Below, piece by piece: positions 61,796 to 64,000 of a stretch of DNA of 64,000 nucleotides (the first letter of the stretch is position 1; every line of letters starts with the position of its first letter). The DNA comes from Lysobacter sp. (GTDB taxonomy: Bacteria; Pseudomonadota; Gammaproteobacteria; Xanthomonadales; Xanthomonadaceae): positions 1 to 64,000 of the forward strand of contig JAHCAU010000008.1 in the NCBI GenBank assembly GCA_019634715.1. Reading direction: 5' to 3'. The position numbers were made by a program, and so were the translations under genes. The notes below the pieces were generated by a model. It was given only the letters and a program-made list of their open reading frames with translations. It did no database searches and was not told the DNA's origin.

Positions 61796-62429
61796 GGGCG
61801 GCCTCGCGGGTGGTGGCCGTCGACGCGCAGCCGGCGGCGGGTTCGAGCAACTCGCGCAGGCGTTTCGTGCCGCGCGACAGTTGCGATTTCGAGAAGCTCG
61901 GCGTGCGCGCCATCAGCGACGCGATCTCCTCGTGGGTGTAGCCCTCGCCGTGGTAGAGCCACAGCACGCTGCGGGTGATCGCCGGCAGCCGGTCCAGCGC
62001 GCGCTGCAGCGCGGCGGCATCGGCGGCGGCCGGCGGGGGCGGGCTGTGTTCGTCGACCGGTTCGGCGCTGGCGTCGCCGCCGTCGGGAAGCGGCAAGGTG
62101 TCGTCGTGGCGTTTGCTGCGGCGCAGCGACATCAGCGCCTCGTTCACCGCGATCTGGCGCAGCCAGCCCCAGAACGGACTGGCGTCGCCGCCGTCGGGGC
62201 GAGCGCCCCGGAAGTCGCCGATCCGGTGGAACACCTTCAGCATGGTGTCCTGCAGCACGTCGGCGGCCTGCTCGCGCTCGCCGCAGAGGCGCAGCGCCAG
62301 GGTGAACACCGGCCGCTCGAACCAGCGGTACACCTGCTCGAAGGCCGCGCGCTCGCCGCCGCGCAGCCGGGCGAGCAGGCTGTCGGGCACGTCGATGGCG
62401 AAGCTGGAGCGGGCGGCGGGAGGGCTCAT
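61788..62429 (-). CDS. ECF-type RNA polymerase sigma factor
   Basis: This 213-residue protein has sigma region 2 (about residues 25-100: FEQVYRWFERPVFTLALRL, QAADVLQDTMLKVFHRI and FWGWLRQIAVNEAL) and region 4 (about 145-200: LPAITRSVLWLYHGEGYTHEEIASLM and SKSQLSRGTKRLREL). The Pro/Ala-rich linker between them is long. It is divergent from the SPFH gene and heads the operon with the putative anti-sigma and PDZ genes. Confidence 0.88.
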   Translation of the reverse strand: MSPPAARSSFAIDVPDSLLARLRGGERAAFEQVYRWFERPVFTLALRLCGEREQAADVLQDTMLKVFHRIGDFRGARPDGGDASPFWGWLRQIAVNEALMSLRRSKRHDDTLPLPDGGDASAEPVDEHSPPPPAAADAAALQRALDRLPAITRSVLWLYHGEGYTHEEIASLMARTPSFSKSQLSRGTKRLRELLEPAAGCASTATTREAAHG

Positions 62430-62543
62430 CTCATGGTCTGGATGCGCCGGGGCGGAAAAGGGTCGCAGGGCGGTCGCGGCGGCGCCGTGGTCACGCCACG
62501 GTCCGGGCCTATACTGACCCCATTCCAGCAGGGAGGGTTCCAG

Positions 62544-63497
62544 ATGGGTCAGTTCCTCGCAGTCGTCCTCGTCATCGTCGGCGTCATCATCTTCTTCAAG
62601 GCCGTGCGCATGGTGCCGCAGGGCTACGAATGGACGGTCGAACGCTTCGGCAAGTACACCCGCACGCTCAGCCCGGGCCTGCATTTCCTGATCCCGATCT
62701 TTTACGGCGTGGGCCGCAAGATCAACATGATGGAACAGGTGATGGACGTGCCCAGCCAGGACGTGATCACCAAGGACAACGCCGTGGTCAAGGTCGACGG
62801 CGTGGTCTATTTCCAGGTGCTCGACGCCGCCAAGGCCGCGTACGAGGTCGCCCAGCTCGAAGTGGCCATCCTCAATCTGGTGATGACCAACATCCGTACC
62901 GCGATCGGTTCGATGGACCTCGACGAATCGCTCTCCAAGCGCGACGAGATCAACAGCCGCGTGCTCGCCGCCGTCGACCACGCCACCCATCCCTGGGGCC
63001 TGAAGGTCAACCGCATCGAACTCAAGGACATCCAGCCGCCGCGCGACCTGATCGCGTCGATGCAGCAGCAGAAGATGGCCGAACAGAACAAGCGCGCCGC
63101 GGTGCTCGAAGCCGAAGGCGTGCGCCAGTCCGCGATCCTGCGCGCCGAAGGCGAGAAGCAGGCCTCGGTGCTGGAAGCCGAAGGCCGGCGCGAAGCTTCG
63201 TTCCGCGATGCCGAAGCCCGCGAGCGCCTCGCGGAAGCCGAAGCGAAGGCGACGCAGATGGTGTCCGACGCCATCGCCAGCGGCAACGTCAACGCCATCA
63301 ACTACTTCATCGCGCAGAAGTACATCGAAGCCTTCAAGTCGCTGGCCGAAGCGCCGAACCAGAAGTTCGTCATGCTGCCGATGGAATCCAGCGGCATCCT
63401 CGGTTCGCTCGCCGGCATCACCGAACTGGCGAAGGAAGCGCTGAGCCACCAGCAGTCGGGCGGCGGCAAGCCGCCGTCGATGCCGCGCGGGGGTTGA
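62544..63497 (+). CDS. SPFH/Band 7 membrane protein (QmcA type)
   Basis: This 317-residue protein has an N-terminal helix (VVLVIVGVIIFFKAV), an SPFH/PHB domain (GYEWTVERFGKYTRTLSPGLHF and VDGVVYFQVLDAAKAAYEV) and a coiled coil rich in Ala/Glu (about residues 175-245). It assembles into membrane microdomain rings and is known to cooperate with NfeD and FtsH-type proteases. An NfeD gene follows after three bases. GGGAGG precedes the start. Confidence 0.9.
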   Translation: MGQFLAVVLVIVGVIIFFKAVRMVPQGYEWTVERFGKYTRTLSPGLHFLIPIFYGVGRKINMMEQVMDVPSQDVITKDNAVVKVDGVVYFQVLDAAKAAYEVAQLEVAILNLVMTNIRTAIGSMDLDESLSKRDEINSRVLAAVDHATHPWGLKVNRIELKDIQPPRDLIASMQQQKMAEQNKRAAVLEAEGVRQSAILRAEGEKQASVLEAEGRREASFRDAEARERLAEAEAKATQMVSDAIASGNVNAINYFIAQKYIEAFKSLAEAPNQKFVMLPMESSGILGSLAGITELAKEALSHQQSGGGKPPSMPRGG

Positions 63498-63500
63498 GGG

Positions 63501-63947
63501 ATGGAACTCGGCCTGCGTTTCGACGTCGCCGCATGGGCGGTCTTCGCGCTGGTGCTGTTCGGCCTGGAGGTGCTGGCCCCCGGCGCCTTCATGCTCTGGA
63601 TCGCCTTCGCCGCCAGCGCGGTGATGGTGGTCGTCTGGCTCGTTCCGGGCCTGTCCTTCCTGCTGCAGGCGATCCTGTTCGTGGCCCTGGGCCTGGCGTC
63701 GATCCAGATCTATCGCACCTGGTTCCGCAGGGACGAACCCGAGAGCGACCAGCCCGCGCTCAACCGCCGCACCGCGCAGTTGTTGGGCCAGGTCGTGCCG
63801 CTGGTGTCGGCGATCGAACGCGGCACCGGCCGCGTGCAGATCGCCGACGCATACTGGACCGTCAGCGGCCCCGACCTGCCGGCCGGCGCCAGCGTGCGCA
63901 TCGTCGGCGCCGAGGGCATGACGCTGAAGGTGGAAGCGGTCGACTGA
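63501..63947 (+). CDS. NfeD family protein
   Basis: This 148-residue protein has two or three membrane helices (WAVFALVLFGLEVLAPGAFMLW and LSFLLQAILFVALGLASI) and a C-terminal OB-fold (GRVQIADAYWTVSGPDLPAGASVRIV). It is the short NfeD type that pairs with SPFH proteins such as QmcA, starting three bases after that gene. The remaining bases to the end of the window hold no gene that I can support. Confidence 0.9.
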   Translation: MELGLRFDVAAWAVFALVLFGLEVLAPGAFMLWIAFAASAVMVVVWLVPGLSFLLQAILFVALGLASIQIYRTWFRRDEPESDQPALNRRTAQLLGQVVPLVSAIERGTGRVQIADAYWTVSGPDLPAGASVRIVGAEGMTLKVEAVD

Positions 63948-64000
63948 CCGTGTCCGCTCGCCGCGCCCACCGGCCGGGGAGCATCGACGGCGGCAAACCA

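Overview
The window is chromosomal DNA from a GC-rich gammaproteobacterium. Nearly all reading frames carry G or C at the third codon position. The gene set (hemP with a TonB receptor and a DUF6607 protein, a TIGR02999-type sigma factor beside a Ser/Thr kinase, candidate Xanthomonadales-type T4SS effectors, families of short intergenic palindromes) points to the Lysobacteraceae/Xanthomonadaceae (Lysobacter, Luteimonas or a relative). This assignment is inference from gene content.

Layout. Positions 1-13600 are mostly ordinary: a GFA protein, a membrane protein, a GAF-EAL c-di-GMP phosphodiesterase, an ECF-like sigma factor with a membrane Ser/Thr kinase, and a shortened KdpD/KdpE pair divergent from the potassium permease Kup. 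An NRDE protein, a methyltransferase and a membrane protein follow. Positions 13600-35400 are accessory. They hold a YHS lipoprotein; a lipoprotein/HExxH-effector pair (14251-16854); a SNF2 ATPase plus Hsp70/actin-like ATPase operon with less GC-biased codons (17548-22366); a patch of duplicated small genes and hairpin repeats (22722-23780); a set of secreted proteins (nuclease fold, unknown, lipase); and a RidA/beta-propeller pair divergent from a CGNR regulator across a palindrome. Next come a stand-alone tRNA with unusual acceptor features directly before a large unknown protein, and a second, paralogous lipoprotein/HExxH-effector pair (33135-35388). Positions 36000-64000 return to mostly core functions: metK, an OlsF-like acyltransferase with a phosphatase, dusB, ribokinase/NupC, a GGDEF protein with a changed signature, a secreted phospholipase-C-like lectin protein, a GDT1-type manganese exporter behind a yybP-ykoY riboswitch, an aldo/keto reductase, a Fur-controlled heme uptake operon, an ECF sigma/anti-sigma/PDZ operon and an SPFH/NfeD pair.

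How the genes work together. The strongest accessory theme is conflict. Two related modules each encode a small lipoprotein followed at once by a zinc-metallopeptidase-like protein whose C-terminus resembles XVIPCD, the secretion signal of Xanthomonadales antibacterial T4SS effectors. They look like two effector/immunity pairs. Between them lie the SNF2/Hsp70-like operon, which I cannot match to a named defence system, and the tRNA plus 768-residue protein, which may also form a unit. No T4SS structural genes are visible here.

Regulatory sites I can support are: 11-bp-phased TTTACGC repeats between kdpDE and kup; a perfect Fur palindrome before hemP; a yybP-ykoY riboswitch before the GDT1 gene; a consensus sigma-54 promoter before a Q/N-rich small protein; and a 9+9 bp palindrome before the CGNR regulator.
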